Assembly (NCBI RefSeq): GCF_039521925.1
Contig: NZ_BAAACY010000088.1
Coordinates: 47,929 to 111,928, forward strand
Direction of reading: 5' to 3'
Origin: Virgibacillus salarius
GTDB taxonomy: Bacteria; Bacillota; Bacilli; Bacillales; Amphibacillaceae
DNA length: 64,000 nt
Position numbers and translations under genes: made by a program. Below the pieces are notes generated by a model, which was not told the DNA's origin, did not search any database, and saw only the letters and a program-made list of their open reading frames with translations. This document shows positions 63,889-64,000 of the stretch, one piece after another (position 1 is the stretch's first letter; the number at the start of each line of letters is the position of its first letter).

Positions 63889-64000
63889 TTAAAAAAACTG
63901 AGCAAAATTCGTTCAGTCCTTATCACTAACTGCTCAGATTTACGCTTCCTCTAGTAGCTATTATGGAATAATAGCTACTGCTTGACCACCACTCCGGCTG
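63889..64000 (+). repeat. dispersed 300-bp repeat, third copy, cut by the window end
   Basis: GAGCAAAATTCG, TCAGTCCTTATCACTAA, TGCTCAGATTTACGCTTCC and GACCACCACTCCGGCTG agree with 27904 and 60394 with only a few changes. Confidence 0.85.

Noticed and set aside
1..64000. CRISPR array, rRNA, tRNA genes, intact transposase
   Set aside because: No regularly spaced short repeats, no tRNA cloverleaf or rRNA sequence, and no transposase frame were seen on either strand.

Overview
The window is chromosomal DNA from a low-GC, endospore-forming Bacillota, most likely family Bacillaceae (Oceanobacillus/Virgibacillus-like; the genus cannot be fixed from the sequence alone). The reasons are AT-rich coding DNA, strong GGAGG-type ribosome binding sites with frequent TTG and GTG starts, two tiny YjcZ-type sporulation proteins, a Gly/Pro-rich coat-like protein, a thermolysin-type secreted protease, and a sulfate-assimilation operon behind an S-box SAM riboswitch.

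Region by region. 1-8 kb: an overlapping four-gene Wadjet anti-plasmid operon in the order jetD-jetA-jetB-jetC (Toprim nuclease, kleisin-like, KITE-like and SMC-like subunits). 8-10.6 kb: rlmH, a small membrane protein and an autoregulated PadR/DUF4188 pair with a perfect 28-bp palindrome at its promoter. 10.8-16.5 kb: a beta-glucoside PTS cluster (IIB, IIC, IIA, 6-phospho-beta-glucosidase) with a divergent LicR-type PRD regulator; IIC carries a one-base frameshift. 16.7-25 kb: LOG-family nucleotide hydrolase, PurR-box-controlled guaC, a LytS/LytT two-component pair next to a CstA-type transporter, and metA of the acetyl-CoA type. 25-35.4 kb: Lrp/CMD divergent pair, coat-like and YjcZ proteins, an ABC-type ATPase, a PBP4-type carboxypeptidase, a CHRD protein, and many non-coding repeats. 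36-47.7 kb: small stress and acyltransferase genes (VOC, GyrI-like, deoxyribosyltransferase-like, DinB, GNAT), a neutral protease, an SDR/TetR divergent pair, and three broken genes.

48-59.5 kb holds one long minus-strand operon for sulfate assimilation and sirohaem: cysH-cysJ-cysI-sumT-sirB-sirC-hemD-sat-SLC13 transporter-cysC. A recognisable promoter, SAM aptamer, antiterminator and terminator stand in front of it. 59.7-61.3 kb: two paired SMR exporters and their TetR regulator, with the same palindromic operator in front of both units but a 300-bp repeat wedged between them. 61.4-63.6 kb: a CstB-like persulfide dioxygenase/rhodanese and a Prx6-type peroxiredoxin, which fit sulfur and peroxide detoxification beside the sulfur operon.

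The least described content is the non-coding repeats. There is a ~300-bp dispersed element with near-identical copies at 27.9, 60.4 and 63.9 kb; one copy holds an extra 267 bp bounded by ACTTT. A divergent relative at 35.5 kb has GGGACAAAA-like ends, and a 212-bp MITE-like element sits at 47.7 kb. Two IS605-end-like palindromic units lie at 33.3 and 40.2 kb, one of which cuts off a lipoprotein gene. I see no rRNA, tRNA, CRISPR or intact transposase gene.
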